NCBI GenBank assembly: GCA_006503475.1
Contig: RSEH01000271.1
Coordinates: forward strand, 1 to 62,656
DNA from: Stentor roeselii
Lineage: Eukaryota > Ciliophora > Heterotrichea > Heterotrichida > Stentoridae
DNA: 62,656 bases
Reading direction: 5' to 3'
Notes under the pieces: model-generated
The model's input: the letters and a program-made list of their open reading frames with translations, nothing else
Database searches by the model: none
What the model was told of the DNA's origin: nothing
Translations under genes and position numbers: made by a program
Shown: in pieces, positions 1-10,160 of the stretch
Numbering within the stretch: the stretch's first letter is position 1
Layout of the letters: each line of letters begins with the position of its first letter

Positions 1-102
1 ATGAATACCCCTTATACCCTTTAAACTTCCTCAAAAGTAAAATTGCCAAAGAATGTAAACTTCTTCATCACCTCCAAACAACACCTCCAACAAAATATTT
101 AA

Positions 103-795
103 TCAATTAAACAACTCGAAACCCACAGGTTTCGCATTATGTCTAAAATAATATCTTCTTTTACAGTCCTTCATTTTATTAATCTTTAATCTTTTCCCCG
201 TTTTCAAGCTCAAATCAATAGCTTCTGCTAAACAAGCCTGATAATTCTTAAAAACCCTTGATTTCGGTTGGCACTTACTAAGTTTTAAAGGCAGATGTCG
301 TGTCGAGAAGTTAGAAAGCGGGTCATAAATGTTTGGAATTCGATAAGCTGAAGGTTTTTTTTCAAGTCTCTTCTGAGAATGAACAACTTCCAAATGGTCT
401 TTTCCGTAATCTGAACTTTTTTTTAATACTCTCATTCGATCTAGTTGTTTTTCAGGAAGAAAACCTCCACTATGACATCTTCTCGGCTTTTTTACTTCAA
501 CGTGAATGGATATTTTGGCTAAGTCGTCAACAGAAGGGTCCTTTTCGGGGTTTACTACATTTGGCAAGTAGCTCAAGGCAGAGTGCCTTTTACGATGGGA
601 TTTAGATGATGATAAAAACTGACTTTTTACTTGTTGGTGAATCGGGAAGCCCATGTCTGGTTTAAACTCAATTTTGTGGTTTGTTGGAAGTCTCAGAGAA
701 GATTTCTTCTTTGAGGGAGTGAAAAATAGGTCTGTTGTTCCTACTTGAACTGAAATTTCGTTTGATGTTTTATCTTTAGGGTTGGATATTTGCAT
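103..795 (-). CDS. Hypothetical basic protein
   Basis: A 230-residue open frame runs from an ATG at 795 to a stop at 103. I do not recognise it. It is rich in Lys, Arg and Ser, has no hydrophobic segment long enough to span a membrane, and has no obvious coiled coil. Its middle carries several short basic, proline-containing stretches, and the C-terminus (about residues 185-225) is strongly basic. It looks like a largely disordered nuclear or cytoskeleton-associated protein, but this is inference from composition only. Its base composition matches the coding DNA nearby rather than the AT-rich spacer on its upstream side, which supports a real gene. Confidence 0.6.
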   Translation of the reverse strand: MQISNPKDKTSNEISVQVGTTDLFFTPSKKKSSLRLPTNHKIEFKPDMGFPIHQQVKSQFLSSSKSHRKRHSALSYLPNVVNPEKDPSVDDLAKISIHVEVKKPRRCHSGGFLPEKQLDRMRVLKKSSDYGKDHLEVVHSQKRLEKKPSAYRIPNIYDPLSNFSTRHLPLKLSKCQPKSRVFKNYQACLAEAIDLSLKTGKRLKINKMKDCKRRYYFRHNAKPVGFELFN

Positions 796-1682
796 AATAT
801 ATTGAAATTTGAGATTTGGATTATATTTTAATTAAGGTATAATTTCGATGATAGTGTTATTGTAAATAGTGAAGAATGGTTTATGGTTGGAGAATAGAAT
901 TATAAACAGAAGGCTTTTAAGATTTTTGATAATGATTTCTTTTATAACACTTTTAAATATAACAATTTATATTTCTATTGATTTTGTATTAGTCGCATTT
1001 CATGGTAACTATAAGTTAAATAAAAAGAATGCATAAATGCTATTGAGGTAAAGATACCATAAATCTTATTATTAAAGGAATTATTTCTAATATCATCAAC
1101 TAGAAATTCTTTGTTTGATATCCTATCATAAAAAATAGATATATATGTTAAGATTTTTAATAATCTATTACTAATGTGTTATTCTAATCATAAATGTTTC
1201 TTACAGGAAGTTGAGATAATCCATAACTACCTTTAGAAATTCATTCATAAATTTAAATAAAGATCGTGAATTTATATATGAAAGAATCATCCTCTGATAT
1301 TAGTACAGAATTAATCAAGGAATGAGTGAGACTGATGTATTCTAAGGTATATCTGGTCAGTGGAGATAGTAATAAACAAAATGTTTTTCTGAAGGCATTA
1401 TCTAATAAGTTAACTATCTGCATAAAGAAGATGTAAATTCTGATGCTTGAAATGTAAATAATTCTTAATGGCTTAATATCAATAATTGTGTTTAACAACA
1501 TAGTCAAAGTCAATTTATTGATATAAAGCTTTACTTATACCTTAAAAATATATACGAAGAATAGATATTTAATCAACTTTAAATAACTAAAAATCCTTAT
1601 TTCATGAACATTAAAATTTGAATTACTAGATTTAACATGCATCAAAAGCTATAAATAAATAGTTTAAAACTAATATCTTGAT
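796..1682. other. AT-rich spacer with a possible gene relic
   Basis: No intact gene is visible in these 887 bases. Around 1278-1500 on the plus strand, one frame begins with ATG and reads like protein but is cut by several stops. Short phrases such as VYLVSGD recall beta-propeller or Kelch-type repeats. A competing 86-codon minus-strand frame over the same bases has no recognisable content. I read this as a decayed fragment, with low confidence. Confidence 0.3.
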
Positions 1683-3194
1683 CTATTCAAAACCTCTTCT
1701 AAGAACTTCTAAAGTTTTAACCCAAGGCATAATTTTATCATCATAGTAATTAAACGGGTAAAAACATTCATCAACTTTCTCATAAATAAAAACATCATCA
1801 GGCCTAGTTTTTGGATAAGAAATCTGATTATAAAACTTTTCAAGACTTTGAATATGATCAATTTTCTTTTTACTATGATCCACAAGCGATTCCATTCCAT
1901 TCTGATTATTTTTCATTTCATCAAAAGAAACCTTTTTAGTAGTATCATAAAAAAGCGCCCTGTTCACTATCCCTCCAAAAATCTTCTCAATAATTTTGAA
2001 CTTAATTGAAATTTTTTCAGTTACAACATAAATCAAAACACTGATAACAGTAAAAACAGCCAATCCAAACGAAAGACTGACCCAAAACAACACATCATAA
2101 GTATCATCAAAAGCTTTAATCGTGTAATGCTTAGCTTTAGTCAGTTCAGAAGCCTCAACACAAAGAAAAAGATAATGAGTAAGATTATCATTATCAAAGA
2201 AAGGTCTGATTTCATGTTTTATCAAAACAAGGCTAACTTTTCGAGGATCAACAAAAGAATAAGTTGATCCAACAGTCAAGTTTTTAAGATTTTCCCAGTC
2301 CTTAATATCAAGTCCAGTATTAGCCTTATCAAAAATCTTGACAGTAGCATTCCCCTGTTCTTGACGTTTCCAATAAACAGGAAGAGTTAATATCATTCCA
2401 GCTCGACTTACTAAGATCCCGAAGCCATTTCCCAAGATACTCATCCCTGAGATGCTTTTAGTGATCTCTGCCAGAGTCACATCAAGAGCAGTGGCACCAA
2501 AAGGTTTATTTTCTTTATCAACTATAGCCTGTGAAATAGTTATAACAAACATGCGAGTAATAAAGTCGACATAAGGCTCAGTAACAATCAAGTACCCCAC
2601 CTCTTGAATAGCTTGATAATACCATTCTCTGACTAATGGGGTGTAAGGTCGTGTCCTTCTCCTTCCAGGATATCCATTATAAATCTCATCAATTTCATAA
2701 CCACTATAGTATCCCAAATATTCAGATCTGTACATCAAAGGATAGAAATAGTTAAAACAACTTGCTTGGTTTATTATTTCCCAACCTTCTGAAGAAATCG
2801 TATTTCTTGAGTAATAAACTCCAGTTGTATAGGTCCTGTTCACGTATTTTGAATGAATTTGAGGCTCGGTCTCAACGAATGGGTTTTTTAAGTACTCGTT
2901 ATTAAAATTGTGGAAAATCTCGGAGGATCTTTTATTTGAAGATACTAATGACATGAAATTCTGGATTTCATTTGAAATGTATCGGCTTTGAACTGAACCT
3001 AAGGCTTTTAGCTGTTGTTGGATTTTTTCATTTAGAACTTCATCTGATTTCTTTGTTAGGTATTCGCGAAGCCAGTCTAGTTGCACTTTAGTTATGATTA
3101 TTAGCACTAGGCAGATTAGTAATGTACTGCAAATGAATGATAGCTGAAGTTGTCTTCCTACTGAGAGTTTCTTGTATGAGCTCCACAGACCCAT
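1683..3194 (-). CDS. dCache-domain two-pass receptor with intact amino-acid-binding motif
   Basis: A 503-residue membrane protein. Residues 1-20 are basic, 21-38 form the first membrane segment, about 45-370 form an extracellular sensor, and about 370-395 the second membrane segment. A cytoplasmic tail of about 108 residues follows. The sensor has the features of a double Cache (dCache_1) domain. The ligand motif known for amino-acid-binding dCache domains is present with near-canonical spacing: Y184, R189, W191, Y192, Y208 and D238 (local sequence YTPLVREWYY, then EPYVD, then ALDVTL). No kinase, cyclase or methyl-accepting domain follows. The tail ends near a conserved FNYY patch shared with the next gene. 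Known relatives include bacterial chemoreceptors and the alpha2delta subunits of calcium channels. A role in amino-acid or amine sensing is inferred. Confidence 0.75.
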   Translation of the reverse strand: MGLWSSYKKLSVGRQLQLSFICSTLLICLVLIIITKVQLDWLREYLTKKSDEVLNEKIQQQLKALGSVQSRYISNEIQNFMSLVSSNKRSSEIFHNFNNEYLKNPFVETEPQIHSKYVNRTYTTGVYYSRNTISSEGWEIINQASCFNYFYPLMYRSEYLGYYSGYEIDEIYNGYPGRRRTRPYTPLVREWYYQAIQEVGYLIVTEPYVDFITRMFVITISQAIVDKENKPFGATALDVTLAEITKSISGMSILGNGFGILVSRAGMILTLPVYWKRQEQGNATVKIFDKANTGLDIKDWENLKNLTVGSTYSFVDPRKVSLVLIKHEIRPFFDNDNLTHYLFLCVEASELTKAKHYTIKAFDDTYDVLFWVSLSFGLAVFTVISVLIYVVTEKISIKFKIIEKIFGGIVNRALFYDTTKKVSFDEMKNNQNGMESLVDHSKKKIDHIQSLEKFYNQISYPKTRPDDVFIYEKVDECFYPFNYYDDKIMPWVKTLEVLRRGFE

Positions 3195-3482
3195 TTTTAG
3201 AGGAACTTTTAATTTTAACTGGAAATATGAGGAAAAATTGATAATTTCTTATACAATTTTGAAATTTATTGATTTTCATGAGTTTTGTGGATTATTTACA
3301 TAGAAGTTAATGAATTTCGAACTTAATATGAAAAGTCGTTTGGAGAGGAAAAAAAATTTAATTATATGATTCATGTGATACAAATCATTTAAAGTATCAT
3401 ATCCTTGAAGCTTTTTGGTCCAATACAATATCAGATCCATCTCTCAACTCTATATAAAAAAAAAGTTTCATAATTAATAATA

Positions 3483-4997
3483 TTAATCCGCTCTATTGAA
3501 CCTTAACTTAGGAATCGAATCTTTCCATTTAAAGCTTTTGCCTGAGTAATAATTAAAAGAATAAAACTCATTTTCCCAAACCTGATACAAAAAAACATCT
3601 CCAGGTTTTTGATAGTCCCAGGCATGCGAGACATATCCATTTTCAACTTCCTCTAACTTATTAAGTTTCATTTTACAAGCATCATAAAGAGTTTGAAAGT
3701 CCTCACTAAACTCCTTAAGCATTTTCGATTCACTTCTGTTATAATCTCCAAACAAAATAGCTTTATTAATAAATTTCTGAATAATTCCCTTAATCATCTC
3801 AAGTTGAATTTTCTGTGAACGTGCAACAGACAAAATCAAAGAAGATGCTAAACAAAAAGTAAAAAGTCCACAAGCAAGAATAGCCCAAAAGAGATTTTTA
3901 TAAACAAAAGAAAATTCTTCATTAGTGCTGCTTGAGAAGTCCTGTAAAGTTTTTATCTGAACACAAGCAAGAATATAATGAGTAAGTCCAAGGTACTCAG
4001 AATAAACTCCTTGTTTAACCATCAAAAACTTCTCATCTTCACTATCAGTGAAATGATGACGACTTCCATCTTCACTCATTTTAATTTCTTCCCATTCTTT
4101 CGAAGAGATTCCTGAATAACTCTCTGAAAAAATCCTGGAATAATCACTAGTCGCTTTCAACTCCCAATCATCAGGAGTGTTCATAACAACCCCTTCTTTT
4201 CCAACTAAAAGCAAAAATCCTTTATCGAGAATCATGGAATCTGTAACTCTTGAAACAGCATATTGCAAACTTCCGTTTAAAGCAATAACACCTTCGACTT
4301 TATCGTTTAAAACAATTACTTTTGAAAAAGCTGAGAACCAGCCACTGGTCTTATCGAAATAAGGCTCTGTAATAGTAAATTCCTCTGATAAGTTAATTGC
4401 CTTGTGATACCATTCCGCATTTAAAGGTGTATAATCAGCTTTTCTAGGAGATTCAGGGTAAAAGTAAAGAATTTCATCAATTTCATACCCTTGTAAAAAA
4501 CCTGTCACTGAGGTAGAGTATAAACAAGAGTAAAAAGTATTCAAACAACTTTCATTTAAGATTTTTTCTTCACCTGACGACGAAAACGAATTTCTGCTGT
4601 AATAAGCTCCATTTGCATAGTTAACTTTAAGCGACTTCGATGAATCCACAGCTATATTCTCACTATGATCGAAAGGATCAATACCCTCATAGTAAAACCC
4701 ATTAATAACCGTATCCAGATAGTGTAAATTTCTAGTCCTCACCACAAAACTATCAAGTTCAGCAGCAACAAACTCAGCTTGGACCTTAGCAAGAGCTCGC
4801 ATATTAAAAACAATTCTATCCTCAACAATTTCATCAGTACTTCTAATGACCTTTCCCCGAAGCCAATCAAGTTGAAACTTGGTGATAACAATCAAAACCA
4901 CACAAATCATCGAAGCAGAAAAAACAAAAATAAACTGCATTTGTCTTCTCAATGACCAGGTCTGAAAGTTCTCAACAAATTCTCGGAAGATTTTCAT
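3483..4997 (-). CDS. dCache-domain two-pass receptor, paralogue lacking key binding residues
   Basis: A 504-residue tandem paralogue of the gene just downstream, with the same layout: membrane segment at about 22-40, extracellular dCache sensor, second membrane segment at about 375-398, cytoplasmic tail ending near FNYYSGK. Shared landmarks include GYEIDEI and YTPL-x2-EWY. At the ligand site it keeps Y189, W196, Y197 and Y213. The arginine is replaced by A194 and the aspartate by N241. The usual amino-acid contacts are therefore missing, and it probably binds something else or has lost ligand binding. It could act as a partner subunit of its neighbour. Its ATG faces that of CFAP299 across 11 bases. 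Confidence 0.73.
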   Translation of the reverse strand: MKIFREFVENFQTWSLRRQMQFIFVFSASMICVVLIVITKFQLDWLRGKVIRSTDEIVEDRIVFNMRALAKVQAEFVAAELDSFVVRTRNLHYLDTVINGFYYEGIDPFDHSENIAVDSSKSLKVNYANGAYYSRNSFSSSGEEKILNESCLNTFYSCLYSTSVTGFLQGYEIDEILYFYPESPRKADYTPLNAEWYHKAINLSEEFTITEPYFDKTSGWFSAFSKVIVLNDKVEGVIALNGSLQYAVSRVTDSMILDKGFLLLVGKEGVVMNTPDDWELKATSDYSRIFSESYSGISSKEWEEIKMSEDGSRHHFTDSEDEKFLMVKQGVYSEYLGLTHYILACVQIKTLQDFSSSTNEEFSFVYKNLFWAILACGLFTFCLASSLILSVARSQKIQLEMIKGIIQKFINKAILFGDYNRSESKMLKEFSEDFQTLYDACKMKLNKLEEVENGYVSHAWDYQKPGDVFLYQVWENEFYSFNYYSGKSFKWKDSIPKLRFNRAD

Positions 4998-5008
4998 ATT
5001 AGCTATAA
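4998..5008. promoter_or_regulatory. 11-nt bidirectional intergenic spacer
   Basis: Only ATTAGCTATAA separates the start codons of the divergent dCache gene (minus) and CFAP299 (plus). It contains the palindrome TAGCTA. Its first ten bases recur exactly just before the ATG at 14995, and a one-base variant (ATTAGTTATA) lies at 33221-33230 upstream of the ATG at 33234. All transcription and translation start signals for both genes must lie here or inside the neighbouring coding sequences. Calling it a core promoter element is inference. Confidence 0.4.
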
Positions 5009-5728
5009 ATGGACAGAGAATACGACAAAGAAGGTCTTGACAACTCTTTAGATAACTTCGACACTTATGAAGACTACCTCAACTCTCATATCACCTCCAT
5101 CGATACTTACTACCTTGAAGACGAAGAACTTGCCAGGCAGTTAGTCGAGTTGGGAGTCCAGGGCAAAGGCGAAATTCTTTCAAAAGAAGAGTTCGACCGT
5201 CGCAAAAGAGAAAATGACATCGCGAAAAAGGCGAAACAGGAAAATATCCCGAAAAAACTTGCAAGTGCTGAAAAAGACCTATCAGGGTATAAGTTTTTAC
5301 AGGAATTAGCAAATCGTGAAGAATCCGTTAGAAACGGTCGACTAACAACGATTATTTTCATTAGAGATGTCATTCATAAAGGAGATAAAAGAAGAGAAAT
5401 CTCAGGGTATATCGACTATCATTACCGCCTTAAGACTGAGAACTTCGAGGATTATTTTTTAAGGAAGAAAAAACTGCTCCCGACGCCGAAAGATTTAAGT
5501 TATTATTATTGGGACGGGCAGAAAACTTATATCAATGAAAGCCCGAATTTTCGAGTTGACACTTATACCAAAGGAGGACTCAAGTTTAAAAATAAGAGGG
5601 ATAGGAAAATTATTAATGTCGACCCTGATGCACCGAATCCTGGAGATAATACAAAAAGATATGAAATTGAAACTGATGAATATGCCCAAGTCGTTATTTA
5701 TGATCACTCTACTAGGAGGAAAAATTGA
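5009..5728 (+). CDS. CFAP299: Cilia- and flagella-associated protein 299
   Basis: A 239-residue protein matching the CFAP299 (C4orf22) family over its whole length. Diagnostic stretches are YYLEDEELARQLVELG near residue 35, IFIRD near 115, EISGYIDYHYRLKTE near 130, and a C-terminal block with KRDRKIINVDP and QVVIYDH near 198-235. The length matches the animal protein. It is a conserved ciliary protein, also linked to spermatogenesis in mammals; no enzymatic activity is expected. It is the first of four plus-strand genes separated by only 8-33 bases. The gene stops with TGA, one of the direct signs that this organism uses TGA as a stop. Confidence 0.93.
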   Translation: MDREYDKEGLDNSLDNFDTYEDYLNSHITSIDTYYLEDEELARQLVELGVQGKGEILSKEEFDRRKRENDIAKKAKQENIPKKLASAEKDLSGYKFLQELANREESVRNGRLTTIIFIRDVIHKGDKRREISGYIDYHYRLKTENFEDYFLRKKKLLPTPKDLSYYYWDGQKTYINESPNFRVDTYTKGGLKFKNKRDRKIINVDPDAPNPGDNTKRYEIETDEYAQVVIYDHSTRRKN

Positions 5729-5751
5729 TAGGATTAATAATTTCTGGGTTA

Positions 5752-7587
5752 ATGGCTGAAGAAAATAGAAAAAACTTCGAGCTACTTTCGCAGGAGGTGC
5801 AGAATAATAGACATTCCGCGGTTTTTCAACTTGCTTCTTCCAGTAGGCTTTAGGTAGTGATTTCTGCTGGTGTTGATGACTTGGATTTGAAGAAGGTGCT
5901 TACTGTGTCTTTAATCAATTTGGGAAAGTTTGATGAAGCTTACTCGAGCAGCCAAAACCTCTCAGGTCTCGAGTTCGAGCGTGCCTATTCTCTCTACAAA
6001 CTTTCCCAATTCGATCAATGTCTTCGAGAAACCCAATCAAAACCAGAAAAAAACTTCCGCTTACTAAGAGCTCAAACAGTAACCACTACTCAGCTATTCA
6101 AATTATCACGTACCCAAGAAGCTATCAATGAATACGAAGAGTTAATAAAGCAAGACCCTGAAACTTCCGACTTAAAAGTGAACCTTTCAAGTACTTTAAC
6201 AATTCCAGGTTCTTTCGAGCAATCTTTAAACCATTCTCTGTTAACTTCAACAAATGACTGGGAACTTCTTTTTAACAAATCATGTGCTTTGGCTGAACTA
6301 CGACGATACTCAGAAGCCTTGAACAGCCTTCGAGCAGCGGAAAGAATAGTGACTCAAGACCAAGACCTTCAAGAAGAACTTTGGTTGATAAAAGGACAGC
6401 TCGGGTACATCTTCCAGTGCATGCAAGAAAAGACCAAAGCTATCGATATCTATGAAGAAATACTTAAAAGTAAAGCCGATGGCAACATCAAAGCAGTAGC
6501 GAAAAATAACCTCGTTGTCTGTAAAGGACTTGACTCTAATCAAGGACTTAAGATTCTTCATGAAAGCCTTTCAGAGGATAATAAACTTGTCAGTTTACAA
6601 CGTTTGGGAATTCTTCAGAATATAGGAATTCTTTCTTATAAAAAAAGAAAAATCAATGAAAGTCAGGAAAGTATTCGCGCTTGTGAAGAAATTGACCCGG
6701 ATAATGAAAGGTTGGGATTTTTTAAGACTTTTGTACTTTTTAAAGAAAAAAAACATGAAGAATATAAAAATTTCTTGATTAGTAAAGATAAGCCCTGGGC
6801 TTATGCCCTGCTTATGAAATTGCTTCTTGAACAGAATAAGTTGAAAGATGCGGAAGATGTTTTTGAGTCGATGACCAGAGCGAAGAAACAGGCTTTGGAT
6901 GTACAGGACTACTCGGAAATCAGCGCTTTGCTTGAAAAGGCCGGCATGATGAACAAGGCTTTGGAAACTCTTCAGTTGGCTTGCAAGGACAGTAAAGACC
7001 GAAGCCTGGTGATCCGCCTAGGAAACCTTCTCCGAAAAACAAACCAGTCTGAAAAAGCCATTCAAGTCTTCGAGGACTTTTTATCCACATCTCAAGACCC
7101 ATTAATAATCGCGAACCTAGTCCTTTCGTCAGCAGAGTCCCGTCCAGACCTTGCACGAAAATGGTCATCAAAGTTAAGCCAAGTGAACATAAAATCTTTA
7201 TACAACAGCGCGAACGCCATCGAGTCCCTCGATGAAATAATTGACAAGCTCGAATTCTCCAACTTGCAAGGCAGGCCAAAAGCCGAGGAAAAGGTTTTGA
7301 CCGATTTAAAGAAAAAGAAGAGAAAGCGAAAGCCGAAGTACCCAAAAGGCTTCGACCCTTCCAACCCAAACAACAAAAAACCAGACCCTGAGAGGTGGCT
7401 GCCTAAAGAAGAAAGGAAAGAATTCAAGAAAAAAGGGAAGAAAAAGCAGGTCAAAATGAAAGGACCTCAAGGAATCGTCTCCGCTGAAGCCCAAGGACAA
7501 GAAATCGGCGGCTTTTCAAAAGGACCGTCAACGGCTCACACGCAAGCTGCGGGCGAAGGGAAGAAAAATAAGAAAAGGAAGAAGTAA
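5752..7587 (+). CDS. SRP72: Signal recognition particle subunit SRP72
   Basis: The coding sequence joins 5752-5842 and 5858-7587 across one 15-nt intron, giving 606 residues. The start is the ATG at 5752, which begins MAEENRKNF. Without the intron the frame would begin at a non-ATG codon after an in-frame stop. Residues 1 to about 490 are helical TPR-like repeats; phrases such as FERAYSLYKL align with the animal SRP72 N-terminus. The C-terminus is Lys-rich and carries the family signature PDPERWLPKEER near residue 545, the region that binds SRP RNA together with SRP68. The protein acts in co-translational targeting to the ER. It begins 23 bases after CFAP299. Confidence 0.92.
5843..5857 (+). 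other. 15-nt intron in SRP72
   Basis: GTAGGCTTTAGGTAG. It begins with GTA, ends with TAG, and has T9-A10 like the other four introns in the window. It splits a codon after its first base; removal restores ATG followed by ATTTCTGCT in the long SRP72 frame. Retention would terminate the protein inside the intron. Confidence 0.88.
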
Positions 7588-7595
7588 TAGTTAGA

Positions 7596-9497
7596 ATGAT
7601 TCATGATAAAAAAACGAAAGACTCTTACCAGGCAAAAATGCTGAAAGGCATCAAAAATAAACAGGATACTCTTGTTGTTAAGGCCCAGATGGACTTTCAG
7701 TTTGAAAGTCTTGCGAATCACTCTGAACAGGATTTCGACTGGCTTGAAACAATTGAATTGAAAAAAGAACTCAATAGACTTCTCTTGGAAAATCTAAAAA
7801 AAAACAAGCAACTCAGTTGTTTTAGGGAAAATGTTGAAAATCTTAAAAAAATTCAAGTTGATAGAAAAAAATCGGAAAGTCCTGGTTTTAGGGAAAATTC
7901 TTTAATTTTGGTCTTTCAAAATATTCAAGAAGAAAAAGAAGAAAGTTTGAAATTAAGAAGGAAAATTAATAAACTACAGGAATCTATTGGACAACTGAAA
8001 AGAATGAATCAAAATGCGAAAAATAATGCTGAAATGTTTAGGGAAAAAGTTAACAGCTCGAAAGAACAGAAAAATTTTTTGGTTAATGCTGCAAAGGTAT
8101 CGAAAAGTCTCTCTTATAAATTTCAATGTTCTAGAAATGAACTTAATAATGCTTTTGAATTGAATGTTACTAGACTTGGAGATGAGATGAATAAAATTAA
8201 AGGGGATTCTATTAAACTTTGCTCGAAAATCGCAGAAAAAAGAGTAGAAAAAAAAGAAAAGTCCTTGCAGAAAGAGATTGTTTTAGAGAAACTTAAGTCT
8301 GAAGTTGATAAAAGTAATGAGGTTAAAATGGCTCGAGGACAAGTGAATACGAGGTTGAGTCATTTTCAGTTTTACTTTTCTAAGGTTTTGAAATTTATTG
8401 GATTGACTGAAGGTTTAAGTGTTTATGAATCAACTGTGCGGATCATTGAATGGCTTAAAAATGCAGAAACTCTTTCATCTTCCTTAACTCTGAACTTTTC
8501 AGACAAATCAAGTTCCTTGAAAAAACTAAACTCAGACTTCGAACAACTTCGTAAAGAAAAAGATAAAATAGTCCTTAAAACCAATTATATAATCCACCAG
8601 CCCTCCCAAAACTTCGAAAAAGCTCTAAACAACAACTACGAAAACTTAATCTTAAAGATATTTTCAAATCATTCCTTCATCATCGAGCAATTTTTCCGAA
8701 TTTTCACCAAAGCTGAAAAATTTTCAGTCTTTTCAGACCCAAGTTTGATAGAATCCAAATACAAGCTGGAAAATCAATTATTCAAAAAAACCACCGAAAA
8801 TCCAAAAAATTTTTCAATAAAACCTGAAAAATTCCAAATAATTCTGGAAGATAAAACAATAGACTCAAATCTAGATTCTCCTCTTTTAACTTTCTTTTTA
8901 TCTTCATCAACAACAAAATCCTTTTTAAAAAACCATGAAACTTTCAACATTTTTCAATATTTCGATCATCTTCACAGTCATCTCCAAAAAACCATCTCAA
9001 AAAACCTGAAATGTTTCAAAGACCTTTTAACCAAAATCAAATCTTCAACAGTTTCAATGGAGCATCTTTTAAACCAGCCAAAAAGTGAATTAAACAAAAA
9101 GTCCTTGAAGTACCTTGTAAAATTAAGAACTCTTTCAAGATCCCAGCCTCGAGTAAGTTTTTTATCAGCTGGAGACCTGAAGCCAGGCCTTCCAGACCAA
9201 ATAAAAAAAAGACAATCAGAGTTTTCAAGTTCTTTCAAGATGCCTGATCTTCTAAACTCAATTCAAAACAGCAGAAATTCCAGTCTCGTTAAAGAAATCA
9301 CGTCAATCGATGATAAAATCAGGTCCTTGAAAATCATCAAAAAGCGAATCTCAGCTCAAGGCACCTTCGAGACCAGTCCTTTGAGGTTCTCAAACAAGTT
9401 CCTCGCAAAAAACGACTCAGCGAAAAGACTTTACAAGGTTTCAAATAAATTGATAAATTTTCACTCAGCGGCTCATAGTAGAAAGTCTTCATGTTAG
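7596..9497 (+). CDS. Long coiled-coil protein
   Basis: A 633-residue protein that I cannot assign to a family. Residues about 45-260 are dense in Lys, Glu, Leu and Asn with heptad-like spacing, so an extended coiled coil is likely. The second half is Ser/Lys-rich and Phe-rich, with another helical stretch near 470-520, and ends in a basic tail. There is no signal peptide or membrane segment. Its ATG lies only 8 bases after the SRP72 stop on the same strand. Such proteins in ciliates are often cortical or basal-body components, but nothing in the sequence proves this. It ends with TAG. Confidence 0.8.
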   Translation: MIHDKKTKDSYQAKMLKGIKNKQDTLVVKAQMDFQFESLANHSEQDFDWLETIELKKELNRLLLENLKKNKQLSCFRENVENLKKIQVDRKKSESPGFRENSLILVFQNIQEEKEESLKLRRKINKLQESIGQLKRMNQNAKNNAEMFREKVNSSKEQKNFLVNAAKVSKSLSYKFQCSRNELNNAFELNVTRLGDEMNKIKGDSIKLCSKIAEKRVEKKEKSLQKEIVLEKLKSEVDKSNEVKMARGQVNTRLSHFQFYFSKVLKFIGLTEGLSVYESTVRIIEWLKNAETLSSSLTLNFSDKSSSLKKLNSDFEQLRKEKDKIVLKTNYIIHQPSQNFEKALNNNYENLILKIFSNHSFIIEQFFRIFTKAEKFSVFSDPSLIESKYKLENQLFKKTTENPKNFSIKPEKFQIILEDKTIDSNLDSPLLTFFLSSSTTKSFLKNHETFNIFQYFDHLHSHLQKTISKNLKCFKDLLTKIKSSTVSMEHLLNQPKSELNKKSLKYLVKLRTLSRSQPRVSFLSAGDLKPGLPDQIKKRQSEFSSSFKMPDLLNSIQNSRNSSLVKEITSIDDKIRSLKIIKKRISAQGTFETSPLRFSNKFLAKNDSAKRLYKVSNKLINFHSAAHSRKSSC

Positions 9498-9530
9498 AAA
9501 AGTCTTATTGATAATTTTATAATCTTTACA

Positions 9531-10061
9531 ATGGAGTATATTGACTACAAGTCCTTCATGAAGAAAAACTGGCAAAAAGACCATAAGTCACATCAAGAAA
9601 GACTGAAAGAAATCTCTTTTATACCCAGTAACAGAATCGATAACAAGCAGAGCGAATTTCATAAAAACGCTCCTTGCAGAAAAAAACCAAAAAAAAGCGA
9701 AATTGAGAAGTTGCAGGCTGATCAAATCTTAGTCAACACCCTTAGAGATATTTTTAATAGGGACTATACGAAGGGCTTGAAGGAAAGAGTGAATAATATC
9801 AAAAGTTTAGCAAGTCTTCCTAGGAAGTTCAAACCGAAGTTCACTGACAGAGAGTTAATTGAAGGAAATATGATGATTCAGGCAAAGTTAAATAGAGTCA
9901 AGTCGAATTTTTCTATCAAGGACTGGAAAAAACAGTATAAAGAAGCTAAGGTGTATGGTAAAATGATAGCAAAGCCCCATGTTGACAAAAAGTTGCCTTC
10001 AATAGAACATTCTCCATCATCTAAAAGAACTTTAATTGAATCCTATTCAGTTAACTTCTAA
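9531..10061 (+). CDS. Small basic protein, possibly CFAP97-like
   Basis: A 176-residue basic protein starting MEYIDYKSFMKK. Residues about 105-150 (EGNMMIQAKLNRVKSNFS, then KDWKKQYKE) resemble the short helical hemingway/CFAP97 domain, where an N-x2-I/L-x3-L-x-R-I/V pattern is followed by a W/Y-containing helix. The match is short and weak, so the family call is tentative. The rest is Lys-rich and probably disordered. It starts 33 bases after the coiled-coil gene. If the assignment holds, it would be a second ciliary gene close to CFAP299. Confidence 0.6.
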   Translation: MEYIDYKSFMKKNWQKDHKSHQERLKEISFIPSNRIDNKQSEFHKNAPCRKKPKKSEIEKLQADQILVNTLRDIFNRDYTKGLKERVNNIKSLASLPRKFKPKFTDRELIEGNMMIQAKLNRVKSNFSIKDWKKQYKEAKVYGKMIAKPHVDKKLPSIEHSPSSKRTLIESYSVNF

Positions 10062-10160
10062 AATTAATGAACTTAAACCTTTCCTCCATTCAACCCTCTT
10101 CACTTCAAAATCTTTCCATTGAATATCAGTAATTTAAACTTTCCTAATAAAACCTCTGAA

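Noticed and set aside
1253-1513. 86-codon minus-strand frame in the first spacer
   Set aside because: Composition is what AT-rich DNA gives by chance (Ile, Tyr, Leu, Ser), and the opposite strand reads more like protein.
7092-7454. Minus-strand open frame over the SRP72 C-terminus
   Set aside because: It is the complement of the Lys-rich tail (AAG/AAA read as CTT/TTT), giving a Phe/Leu-rich shadow.
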